From positions 1 to 27,919 of the forward strand of contig CAAGKZ010000010.1 of NCBI GenBank assembly GCA_900770665.1: 27,919 nucleotides of DNA, in the 5' to 3' direction. Position 1 is the stretch's first letter, and each line of letters starts with the position of its first letter. The notes beneath the pieces were generated by a model. That model had not been told where the DNA came from. It worked only from the letters and a program-made list of their open reading frames with translations, and did no database searches. Made by a program: the position numbers and the translations under genes. This stretch comes from Bacteroidaceae bacterium (GTDB taxonomy: Bacteria; Bacteroidota; Bacteroidia; Bacteroidales; Bacteroidaceae). Positions 7,595 through 15,530 of the stretch are shown here, one piece after another.

Positions 7595-8976
7595 TATCTG
7601 TTCTTCAAAATCTCTTTGATTTTTCCTATTTCATTTTCAATGTCTCCTGCACCAAGCGATACAAGTATCTCAATATCGTTCTTCTCTTTCTCAACAGTGG
7701 CAAGAACATCGGCACGGCTGCACATACCCTTCTCCACACCGGGAGCGAGATGGTCATATATCAGCTTGCTTGTAACACCCGGGATGGGTTTCTCCCTTGC
7801 GGGGTATATGTCTACGAGTATTACCTTGTCGAACATCGAAAGGCTTTCGGCAAACTCCTTGTAAAAGTCGGCTGTGCGGCTGAAAAGGTGGGGTTGGAAA
7901 AGCACTGTCACCTTCTTGTCGCTGTAGAGTTCCTTGATGGATTTTGCGCATGCACGTACCTCGTCGGGGTGGTGTGCATAGTCGCTTATGAGTACAAGGT
8001 TGTCCTCCTTTATGTGGAAGTCGAAACGGCGTTCGGCACCGGCAAAACTTTTCATGCCCTCCTTCATCTCCTGTGTCGTAGCACCGCATATCTCGGCCAT
8101 GGCCATTGATGCTATTCCGTTCTCAATGTTTATGCTCATTGGCACGCCAAGCTCCACATCGTCAATCCTTTGCCAGGGCGATACATAGTCAAAAAGTATA
8201 CGACCGCCTCCAATGCGTATGTTCTCGGCATGGAAGTCACCTTGCTCGCGGCCATATATAAAGGTTTTTACTCCCGGCTTTGTACGTGGTTTCACCTCCA
8301 GTCCCTCGTGGATTATGAGATAGCCGTCCTCGCGAATCCTCTCGGTGAACTGAGCAAATGCCTCAAGGTAGTTCTCTTTGTTACCATAGATGTCAAGGTG
8401 GTCGGGGTCGGCCGATGTTATGGTCGCCACGTATGGTTGCAAGTGAAGGAACGAACGGTCGTACTCGTCGGCCTCAATAACCACAAAGTCGCTCTTGTCG
8501 GTTGTTATGAGATTGCTCTTGTAGTTCTTTGATATGCCGCCAAGGAACGCCGCGCAATCAACTGCCGAACTGTGTAGCAGGTGTGCAGTCATTGTCGATG
8601 TGGTGGTCTTTCCGTGTGTTCCGGCAGCGCATACACCGCGCTTGCCTTTTGTTATTATGCCAAGCACCTCGGCACGCTTCTTTATTGTGAAGCCGCCATC
8701 CTTGAACAAGCTCCACTCCTTGTGGTCGGCCGGAATTGCCGGGGTGAACACGACAAGTGTCGATGCGGGGTCCTTGCATTCTGTGGGGACAAGTTCCTCA
8801 TTCTCCTCAAAGTGCAGTACGGCACCCTCCTCGATGAGCTTGCCGGTGAGTTCACTTGGTGTACGGTCATATCCGCCCACAAACTTGCCTTCGTTGAGGA
8901 AGTATCTCACCAGAGCGCTCATGCCAATGCCGCCGGCTCCCAAAAAATATACCGATTTTATATCCTTAAGTTCCAT
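7594..8976 (-). CDS. murC: UDP-N-acetylmuramate--L-alanine ligase
   Basis: MurC adds L-alanine to UDP-MurNAc with ATP, the first step of the peptidoglycan stem peptide, in the cytoplasm. The 460-residue product has the N-terminal Rossmann motif FLGAGGIGMSAL (11-22), the Mur-ligase P-loop GTHGKTTT at 119-126, EADEYDRSFL in the central domain, and the C-terminal ligase block with YAHHPDEVRA and FQPHLFSRT. The histidine in GTHGKTT, with the HH pair in YAHHPDE, separates MurC from MurD, E and F. It lies 22 bases after murG and its stop overlaps the ftsQ start. Confidence 0.97.
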   Translation of the reverse strand: MELKDIKSVYFLGAGGIGMSALVRYFLNEGKFVGGYDRTPSELTGKLIEEGAVLHFEENEELVPTECKDPASTLVVFTPAIPADHKEWSLFKDGGFTIKKRAEVLGIITKGKRGVCAAGTHGKTTTSTMTAHLLHSSAVDCAAFLGGISKNYKSNLITTDKSDFVVIEADEYDRSFLHLQPYVATITSADPDHLDIYGNKENYLEAFAQFTERIREDGYLIIHEGLEVKPRTKPGVKTFIYGREQGDFHAENIRIGGGRILFDYVSPWQRIDDVELGVPMSINIENGIASMAMAEICGATTQEMKEGMKSFAGAERRFDFHIKEDNLVLISDYAHHPDEVRACAKSIKELYSDKKVTVLFQPHLFSRTADFYKEFAESLSMFDKVILVDIYPAREKPIPGVTSKLIYDHLAPGVEKGMCSRADVLATVEKEKNDIEILVSLGAGDIENEIGKIKEILKNR

Positions 8977-8998
8977 CTGCTACAAATTCACTTTTTTA

Positions 8999-10132
8999 TC
9001 ATCTTGTCTTCTTGTCCATGTATGCATCGGCAAGCTTCAGCACCTCGTCGGCAATCTCGCTTGCAGCATTGGGTTTGCCCATCTTTATGATATTGGCTTC
9101 CAGCAACGCAATCTTGGCATCATCGTTTACTGTCTCAATGGCTCTGTCAATGAGTTCCTCCTTGACATTTGCATCGGCAACGTATATTGCAGCATCCTTG
9201 TCGACAAGAGCCATTGCGTTCTTTGTCTGGTGATCTTCTGACACATTGGGCGATGGTACCAGAATTACGGCCTTGCCCAGCAGAGCGAACTCCGAAATTG
9301 AGCCTGCTCCCGCGCGTGATACCACAACATCGGCAGCACTGAGCGCGTTTGCCATGTTTGAGACAAAGTCTGTAATTGTCAGGTTCTCGGGTTTTCCAAG
9401 CTCATCGGCTCTCTTCTTCATCTCCTCGAAATAGAGCTTTCCTGTCTGCCAGATAAACTGGATGTCGTTGTTGGCTCTTATCTTTTCGATATTTGCGATG
9501 ATGCCCTCGTTTATGCTGCGCGCTCCCAGGCTGCCGCCCACAATGAGCACACACTTCCTGTTCTCGTCAAGCCCCATTGCCTTTATTGCCTCCTTGCGGT
9601 TTGCACGCATCTCAAGAAGGTTCTTGCGCACCGGGTTGCCGGTGAGTATAATCTTTTCTTTGGGGAAGAAACGCTCCATGCCGTCGTATGCCACGCAAAT
9701 CAGCTTCGCCCGTTTAGATAGTATCTTGTTTGTCACGCCTGCATATGAATTCTGCTCCTGTATCAGTGTAGGGATACCCATCTTCGCAGCCATCTTCAAT
9801 GTGGGGCCGCTAGCATATCCTCCCACTCCCACAGCTGCCTGTGGCGCAAAATCCTTGATTACCTTCTTGGCCATGCGCTGGCTCTTGAGAATCTTCCACA
9901 GCACCTTGAAGTTCTTAAGCAGGTTCTTGCGGTCAAAGCCGGCAATGGGCAGTCCCACGATGTCATATCCGGCATCGGGCACTCTCTGCATCTCCATTCT
10001 GTTGTCTGCTCCCACGAACAATATCTTTGCTTCGGGATGCTTTGCTCTTATGGCATCTGCAATGGACAGGGCCGGGAAAATGTGTCCTCCTGTGCCTCCT
10101 CCGCTGATGATGATTCTATACTCCTTCTTCAT
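8999..10132 (-). CDS. murG: UDP-GlcNAc:undecaprenyl-PP-MurNAc-pentapeptide GlcNAc transferase
   Basis: MurG transfers GlcNAc from UDP-GlcNAc to lipid I to make lipid II, at the inner face of the cytoplasmic membrane. The 377-residue GT28 glycosyltransferase has the glycine-rich N-terminal loop SGGGTGGHIFPALSIADAI (9-27), a second G-loop VGGSLGARSINEGI, and the UDP-binding SRAGAGSISEFALLGKAVILVPSP followed by EDHQTKNA. All three are canonical and the length is normal. There is no signal peptide, as expected for a peripheral membrane enzyme. It lies 18 bases downstream of ftsW. Confidence 0.97.
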   Translation of the reverse strand: MKKEYRIIISGGGTGGHIFPALSIADAIRAKHPEAKILFVGADNRMEMQRVPDAGYDIVGLPIAGFDRKNLLKNFKVLWKILKSQRMAKKVIKDFAPQAAVGVGGYASGPTLKMAAKMGIPTLIQEQNSYAGVTNKILSKRAKLICVAYDGMERFFPKEKIILTGNPVRKNLLEMRANRKEAIKAMGLDENRKCVLIVGGSLGARSINEGIIANIEKIRANNDIQFIWQTGKLYFEEMKKRADELGKPENLTITDFVSNMANALSAADVVVSRAGAGSISEFALLGKAVILVPSPNVSEDHQTKNAMALVDKDAAIYVADANVKEELIDRAIETVNDDAKIALLEANIIKMGKPNAASEIADEVLKLADAYMDKKTR

Positions 10133-10150
10133 AACGCAATGTTTGTGGTG

Positions 10151-11449
10151 TTATACATTAGTTTCAATTTCCGCCTTCTTTTTCTCGTGGTTCGCGTATG
10201 CATATCGGCTTATACACAGCAGGAAACCGATATACACGCTGTTGATGAGGAACGATGTTCCACCCTGGCTCATGAGCGGCAACGGCTGTCCCGTAACAAA
10301 GTTACCTACTGAGATATACATGTGCAGCAGCGCCTGGGTGACAATTATCATTCCTATTCCAATGGACAGGAATGCCGTGTAGGGGTCGTCGCACTTCTTT
10401 GCAATCTTTCCGCAGGTGTACAGTAGTGTGAGGTACAGCAGCACCACCACGGTTGCACCCAACAGTCCAAGTTCTTCTATGATGACTGCAAAGATGTAGT
10501 CCGAGTATGCATGCGGTATGTGGTCGCGTTGTATCGAGTTGCCCGGTCCGCGTCCTATTATGTGGCTCGATGCAACGGCAATGTGCGAGAATGTCTTCTG
10601 CGGGTTCTCGTTTACATTGTACTCCTCGGGTGTCACCGGGGTTGAATCCAAAGCATCCATTATACGGTGCTTCCATGTGATGACCTTGTTGCCGAAACTG
10701 CTGCTCGTTGCACTTTCGGGTGTCGACATGATTGCCGCAAGTCCGACAGTTCCAAGTACAAGGGTGATGCCCAATGTACCAAGCAACTGTTTTTGGGGTA
10801 TCCTGCCCACAAACATCATAAGGAATATGGTTGCAGCCAGCAGGAATGCCGATGAAAAGTTCTCCTTGAAGATTATGGCAATGGGTGGCAGGGCATATAC
10901 CATAATCATTGCAAATGCTGCACCATTGTCACTGATGAGTGGGCGTCGGGGTCTTCCGTTGAACAGTGCATATATCTTCAGATGAATCCTGTTAAGAAAC
11001 TTTACTATCCTCCTGTTTGACAGTCCTGCATTCTCCTGGTGTGCAGCAAGGAGTCTTGCTGTCATCATCACAAGTCCCATTTTTGCAATCTCCATAGGCT
11101 GGAATGTCAATCCCACTCCCGGAATTCTAATCCAGCGGGCGCTGTCATTCAGGGTTGTTCCGCTTACCTGTGCCCAGATTAGCAGTATCAGGCCCGTCCA
11201 ATAGAAAAACTTGCTGCACTTGTCAATCCACTGCGCCTTCAGGTTGTGTATGAACCATGCAACGAAAATACCTCCGATAAGGAAGCCTGTGTGCTTGATG
11301 ATGGGGCTCCAATAGCTTGTGTTGCCATAGGTCTGGCGGCTTGTGGCGCTGAACACCTCAATCCAGGATATGGCACAGAGGATGATAAAGACAATCCAAA
11401 TGACCTTATCACCTTTGAACAATATGCGTTTAAGTTTATCTCCACTCAT
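10151..11449 (-). CDS. ftsW: Septal peptidoglycan polymerase FtsW (SEDS family)
   Basis: FtsW is a SEDS-family polytopic membrane glycosyltransferase that polymerises lipid II at the septum together with its cognate class B PBP. The 432-residue product has about ten hydrophobic segments. Family motifs include RWIRIPGVGLTFQPMEIAK, the extracytoplasmic IPHAYSDYIFAVIIEELG, where the Asp matches the SEDS catalytic position, and the terminal GQPLPLMSQGGTSFLINS. A basic stretch around NRRIVKFLNRIHLKIYALFNGRPRR lengthens one cytoplasmic loop. RodA is the paralogue, but the placement between murD and murG argues for FtsW. It lies five bases after murD. Confidence 0.93.
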   Translation of the reverse strand: MSGDKLKRILFKGDKVIWIVFIILCAISWIEVFSATSRQTYGNTSYWSPIIKHTGFLIGGIFVAWFIHNLKAQWIDKCSKFFYWTGLILLIWAQVSGTTLNDSARWIRIPGVGLTFQPMEIAKMGLVMMTARLLAAHQENAGLSNRRIVKFLNRIHLKIYALFNGRPRRPLISDNGAAFAMIMVYALPPIAIIFKENFSSAFLLAATIFLMMFVGRIPQKQLLGTLGITLVLGTVGLAAIMSTPESATSSSFGNKVITWKHRIMDALDSTPVTPEEYNVNENPQKTFSHIAVASSHIIGRGPGNSIQRDHIPHAYSDYIFAVIIEELGLLGATVVVLLYLTLLYTCGKIAKKCDDPYTAFLSIGIGMIIVTQALLHMYISVGNFVTGQPLPLMSQGGTSFLINSVYIGFLLCISRYAYANHEKKKAEIETNV

Positions 11450-11454
11450 CGTTT

Positions 11455-12786
11455 TTACAGTTTACATACCAGGTTCTTGAATTGATGTCCTCTGTCCTCG
11501 TAGCTCTTGAAGAGGTCGAAGCTTGCGCAGCATGGACTCAAAAGAACCGCTTCGCCGCTCTTTGCCATGCTGTGGGCTCTCTTCACACACTCCTCAATGC
11601 TGTGTGTGTCGGCAATAGGCAATCCATAGTCCTTGAAAAAATCAAGCAGTTTGCTATTGTCTGCACCAAGGAATACAAGTCCGCAGCACTTGCTCTTTAC
11701 AAGTTCTGCAATTTCGCTGTAGTCGTTTCCTTTATCCTTGCCGCCCAGGATGAGGATGGTCTTTTTCTTCATACTCTGAAGGGCATACCAACAGCTGTTC
11801 ACATTCGTAGCCTTTGAGTCATTGATGTACTCAATACCATCAACCGTTCTCACCTTCTCGAGCCTGTGCTCTACACCGGCGAAAGTGCTCAGCGCCTCGC
11901 GTATCGTCTCCTTGCGTATACCTGCCACATTGGCCGATATGCCGGCGGCCATTGAATTGTACAGGTTGTGCTTGCCGGTGAGTGACAGCTCCTCCAGCTC
12001 CATATTGAATGGAGTGGGTTCGGTGAATACAAGTTTCTCCTCATGAGTATATGCGGCACTCTCCTCGTACCGTTTCTCGGCAAACGGGTATAGCTTGCCG
12101 TGCTTGTATTTTGGCAGCTCCTTTTTGATTATAGGGTCATCGTTCCAGTATACGAAAGCGTCGTCGGGCTGCTGGTTCTGCAGGATTCGCAGTTTTGCAT
12201 CCACGTAGTTCTGCATGTCATATCCGTAACGGTCAAGGTGGTCGGGGGTAATGTTCAGGAGCACGGCTACGTTTGCCCTGAACTCATACATGTTGTCGAG
12301 CTGGAAACTGCTCAATTCAACAATGTAGTAGTCCTTGTCACCCTCGGCAACCTGCAGTGCAAGGCTGTTGCCTATGTTTCCTGCCAGGCCGACATCAAGT
12401 CCTGCCTCGCGGAATATATGATATATCAGCGATGTCGTTGTTGTCTTGCCATTACTTCCGGTGATGCACACCATCTTTGCCTTGGTATAGCGTCCGGCGA
12501 ACTCAATCTCCGAGATAATGGGTATGCCGGCATTCTTTATTTGTACGACAATTGGTGCTTCGTTGGGTATGCCGGGGCTTTTTATGACTTCGCCGGCATT
12601 GAGTATGAGCTCCTTTGTGTGCCCACCCTCTTCCCAGGGAATCTCTTTCTCGTCGAGCATCTGTTTGTATTTGTCGGCAATGCTGCCAAAGTCCGACAAA
12701 AACACGTCGAAACCTAACTTCTTGGCAAGGATGGCTGCACCGCATCCACTCTCGCCTCCGCCCAATATGACAATTCTCTTTTCCAT
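11455..12786 (-). CDS. murD: UDP-N-acetylmuramoylalanine--D-glutamate ligase
   Basis: MurD adds D-glutamate to UDP-MurNAc-L-Ala, the second stem-peptide step, in the cytoplasm. The 443-residue product begins with the nucleotide-fold motif VILGGGESGCGAAILAKKLG (6-25) and has the Mur ATP loop GSNGKTTTT at 110-118, the central LNITPDHLDRYG, and a C-terminal block with YINDSKATNVNSCWYALQS and LILGGKDKGNDY, all typical of MurD. The length matches the family. It directly abuts mraY with no intergenic base and is followed by ftsW after five bases. Confidence 0.97.
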   Translation of the reverse strand: MEKRIVILGGGESGCGAAILAKKLGFDVFLSDFGSIADKYKQMLDEKEIPWEEGGHTKELILNAGEVIKSPGIPNEAPIVVQIKNAGIPIISEIEFAGRYTKAKMVCITGSNGKTTTTSLIYHIFREAGLDVGLAGNIGNSLALQVAEGDKDYYIVELSSFQLDNMYEFRANVAVLLNITPDHLDRYGYDMQNYVDAKLRILQNQQPDDAFVYWNDDPIIKKELPKYKHGKLYPFAEKRYEESAAYTHEEKLVFTEPTPFNMELEELSLTGKHNLYNSMAAGISANVAGIRKETIREALSTFAGVEHRLEKVRTVDGIEYINDSKATNVNSCWYALQSMKKKTILILGGKDKGNDYSEIAELVKSKCCGLVFLGADNSKLLDFFKDYGLPIADTHSIEECVKRAHSMAKSGEAVLLSPCCASFDLFKSYEDRGHQFKNLVCKL

Positions 12787-14043
12787 TTATCTTATCTTTA
12801 GAGTCATGAGTGTAATGGCTGCCATTACAATGGTAACAATCCAGAAACGCACGGTAATCTTTGCCTCGTGCAATGGTCTCTGCGGACCTTTGAACAGATA
12901 TGTGCACTCCGGGTCAAGTTTCTCCTCCTCCATGTTGTAGTGGTGGTGCAGCGGAGCACGGCGGAATAGTCTCTGCTTTACGCCTCTTCTCTTTCCTTTC
13001 TTGAAGTATGCGACCTGTGCTATGACCGAAAGGTTCTCGGCAACAAACACGCCGCACAGCAGCACAAGGAGTATCTCCTTGTGCAGGAGTATGGCCATGA
13101 TACCTATGAGTCCTCCAATAGTGAGGCTGCCGGTATCTCCCATAAACACCTGTGCCGGGAACGAGTTATACCAAAGGAAACCTACAAGTGCTCCAATGAA
13201 GGCAAAGGTGAATATTACCACCTCTTCTCCTCCCGGCAGGAACATTATGTTCAGGTACTCCGACCATACCACGTGGCTCGACGCATATGCCAGTATGGCC
13301 AGCGCAATTCCAATGATGGCCGCATTTCCTGCAAGCATGCCGTCCATTCCGTCGTTCAGGTTAGCACCGTTTGAAACGGCTGTTACAATGAATATTGTAA
13401 CCAGTACAAAGAGTGCCCAACCGGCCTCTTCCTTGTAATCCCCGCAGAATGACATTATCTCACTGTAGTTTATATCGTGGTCCTTTACAAAAGGAATGGT
13501 TGTCTTGTTCTCTTTTGTGGCCTCCTCATTGAGCACGACTGTTTTTACGCCATTGCTCTCAACGCTTACATTATCGCGCATCACGGCCTGTGGACTGAAA
13601 CAGAGGGTGAGCCCTATTACAAGGCCAAGCCCCACTTGTGCAAGGATTTTTGTCTTGCCCGATATGCCGTCCTTGTTCTTCTTGAATGTCTTTATGTAGT
13701 CATCGGCAAATCCCAAAGCACCCAGCCACACGGTGGATATTATAAGCAACTGCATATATACATTGCTCAGGTTGCCGAAAAGGATGCAGGGGACAAGTAT
13801 TGCAATTATTATGATGAGTCCTCCCATTGTCGGTACACCGGCCTTCAGGTTGTTCTTGTCATATTCGCGCAGCGTCTCGGTAATCTGCTTCTTCTTGAAG
13901 TATTTTATAAGGTAGCTGCCGAACCATGCCGATACAAGAAGTGAGATGACAATGGCAAGCAGGGCGCGGAATGATGTATAGTGCATCAATCTCGCTCCAG
14001 GCAAATCCGATTTTGCAAAAAGGTTAAAGATATAGTATAACAT
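12787..14043 (-). CDS. mraY: Phospho-MurNAc-pentapeptide translocase
   Basis: MraY transfers phospho-MurNAc-pentapeptide from UDP to undecaprenyl phosphate, forming lipid I in the inner membrane. The 418-residue polytopic protein has the N-terminal KAGVPTMGGL (68-77), the catalytic FADDYIK (Asp114/Asp115), NLNDGMDGML with the third catalytic Asp near 231, and the C-terminal PLHHHYNM. It is about 55 residues longer than E. coli MraY. The extra segment lies around residues 152-206 between membrane helices and is hydrophilic. It fits exactly between murE and murD with gaps of six and zero bases. Confidence 0.96.
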   Translation of the reverse strand: MLYYIFNLFAKSDLPGARLMHYTSFRALLAIVISLLVSAWFGSYLIKYFKKKQITETLREYDKNNLKAGVPTMGGLIIIIAILVPCILFGNLSNVYMQLLIISTVWLGALGFADDYIKTFKKNKDGISGKTKILAQVGLGLVIGLTLCFSPQAVMRDNVSVESNGVKTVVLNEEATKENKTTIPFVKDHDINYSEIMSFCGDYKEEAGWALFVLVTIFIVTAVSNGANLNDGMDGMLAGNAAIIGIALAILAYASSHVVWSEYLNIMFLPGGEEVVIFTFAFIGALVGFLWYNSFPAQVFMGDTGSLTIGGLIGIMAILLHKEILLVLLCGVFVAENLSVIAQVAYFKKGKRRGVKQRLFRRAPLHHHYNMEEEKLDPECTYLFKGPQRPLHEAKITVRFWIVTIVMAAITLMTLKIR

Positions 14044-14049
14044 ATTGTC

Positions 14050-15504
14050 TTATTGGTTGAAAATTTCGTTAATCACTTCCTTGTCGTCAAAGTGGTGCTT
14101 CACACCCTGTATCTCCTGGTAGTTCTCGTGTCCCTTGCCGGCAACCACGACAACGTCTCCCTTCTGTGCAAGGGCACAGGCAGTTCTGATGGCCTCTCTA
14201 CGGTCCACTATGGCAATGGTCTTTTTCCTCTGTTCGTCACTGAGTCCGGCAAGCATGTCGTTTATAATCTCCTGTGGGTCTTCGTTTCGTGGGTTGTCCG
14301 ATGTCAGTATCACTCTGTTGCTGGCTTTGGCTGCCTCGGCTGCCATGAGCGGACGTTTGCCCTTGTCGCGGTTTCCGCCGGCGCCTACAACTGTAATTAT
14401 GTTGCCGCGTCCACGGAGTACATCGTTTACGGTACCCAAAACGTTCTTTATCGCATCTGGGGTGTGGGCATAGTCGACGATTGCCGAGAATCCTAAGGGT
14501 GAATGCAGCGCCTCAAAACGTCCCGAAACTGGTTTCAGTGTGCTCATTATGCGCAAAACCTCCTCGGGTTCCTTTCCCAGTTCAACAGCTGCACCATATA
14601 TCGCAAGCAGGTTGCTTATGTTGAAGCGGCCTGTGAGCAGTGTGGCAAATTCGCGGTTGTTGAACTCCAGCAACATTCCGTCAAGGTGTGTCTCCACCAG
14701 ACGGGCTCTGTAGTCGCATATTGTACGTGTAGAGTAGCTTTTTATGTCGCCATGGCAGTTCTGTACCATCACGGGGCCGTTCTTGTCGTCGAGGTTGGTG
14801 ATGGCAAAGGCATTGCGTGGCAGGTTGTCAAAGAAGCTCTTCTTCGCCTTCAGGTAGTTCTCCATGGTCTCGTGGTAGTCCATGTGGTCGCGTGTGAGGT
14901 TGGTGAATATTGCTCCTGCAAATTCCAATCCTCCTGTACGCTCCTGATCAAGGGCATGTGAACTCACCTCCATGAACGCATATTCGCAACCTGCATCAAC
15001 CATCTGTCCAAGCAGTCTGTTCAGTGATATAACGTCGGGGGTGGTGTGTGTCGACGGGTATGGTGTTCCATCGATGTAGTTGCATACGGTCGACAACAGG
15101 CCGCAGCGGTGCCCCATCTTGCGGAAGAGCTCATAGAGCAGTGTGGCAATTGTGGTCTTTCCGTTGGTGCCGGTCACGCCAACCAGTTTAAGCTTTTGTG
15201 ACGGATTCCCATAGAACGCAGTGGCAAGCTTTCCCATTATGCTCTGCACATTGGGGAATGTTATGTATGCAACGTTTGGCGAGAGTTTCTCGGGTGTCTT
15301 TTCGCAGACTATGGCAACAGCACCCTTCTCCTCGGCGGCTGCAATGTATTGATGTCCATCGGTCTGCGTTCCTTTTACTGCGATGAACATATCACCCTCT
15401 TTCACAAGTCGCGAATCGATGTTTATACCCTGAATGTCAACCTCCTCCTTTGGGAGCACCATTCTGGTACATTGTGTCTCTCTTAACAATTCACTCAGTT
15501 TCAT
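14050..15504 (-). CDS. murE: UDP-MurNAc-tripeptide synthetase (meso-DAP adding)
   Basis: MurE adds the third stem-peptide residue to UDP-MurNAc-L-Ala-D-Glu. The 484-residue product shows the ATP loop GTNGKTT at 112-118, YPSTHTTPDV (149-158), the MEVSSHAL segment (178-185), and DYAHTPDAIKNVL in the C-terminal domain. DNPRNEDP at 403-410 matches the DNPR signature of meso-diaminopimelate-adding enzymes rather than the lysine-adding type, so the wall is predicted to be DAP-type. The length is normal. It lies 26 bases downstream of ftsI, the widest gap in the upper half of the operon. Confidence 0.97.
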   Translation of the reverse strand: MKLSELLRETQCTRMVLPKEEVDIQGINIDSRLVKEGDMFIAVKGTQTDGHQYIAAAEEKGAVAIVCEKTPEKLSPNVAYITFPNVQSIMGKLATAFYGNPSQKLKLVGVTGTNGKTTIATLLYELFRKMGHRCGLLSTVCNYIDGTPYPSTHTTPDVISLNRLLGQMVDAGCEYAFMEVSSHALDQERTGGLEFAGAIFTNLTRDHMDYHETMENYLKAKKSFFDNLPRNAFAITNLDDKNGPVMVQNCHGDIKSYSTRTICDYRARLVETHLDGMLLEFNNREFATLLTGRFNISNLLAIYGAAVELGKEPEEVLRIMSTLKPVSGRFEALHSPLGFSAIVDYAHTPDAIKNVLGTVNDVLRGRGNIITVVGAGGNRDKGKRPLMAAEAAKASNRVILTSDNPRNEDPQEIINDMLAGLSDEQRKKTIAIVDRREAIRTACALAQKGDVVVVAGKGHENYQEIQGVKHHFDDKEVINEIFNQ

Positions 15505-15530
15505 TGTCGCTATGTTTTTTCTTTATCCTA

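Noticed and set aside
12100..12717. 205-codon plus-strand frame inside murD
   Set aside because: It is antisense to a conserved gene with complete motifs and has no promoter or family resemblance.
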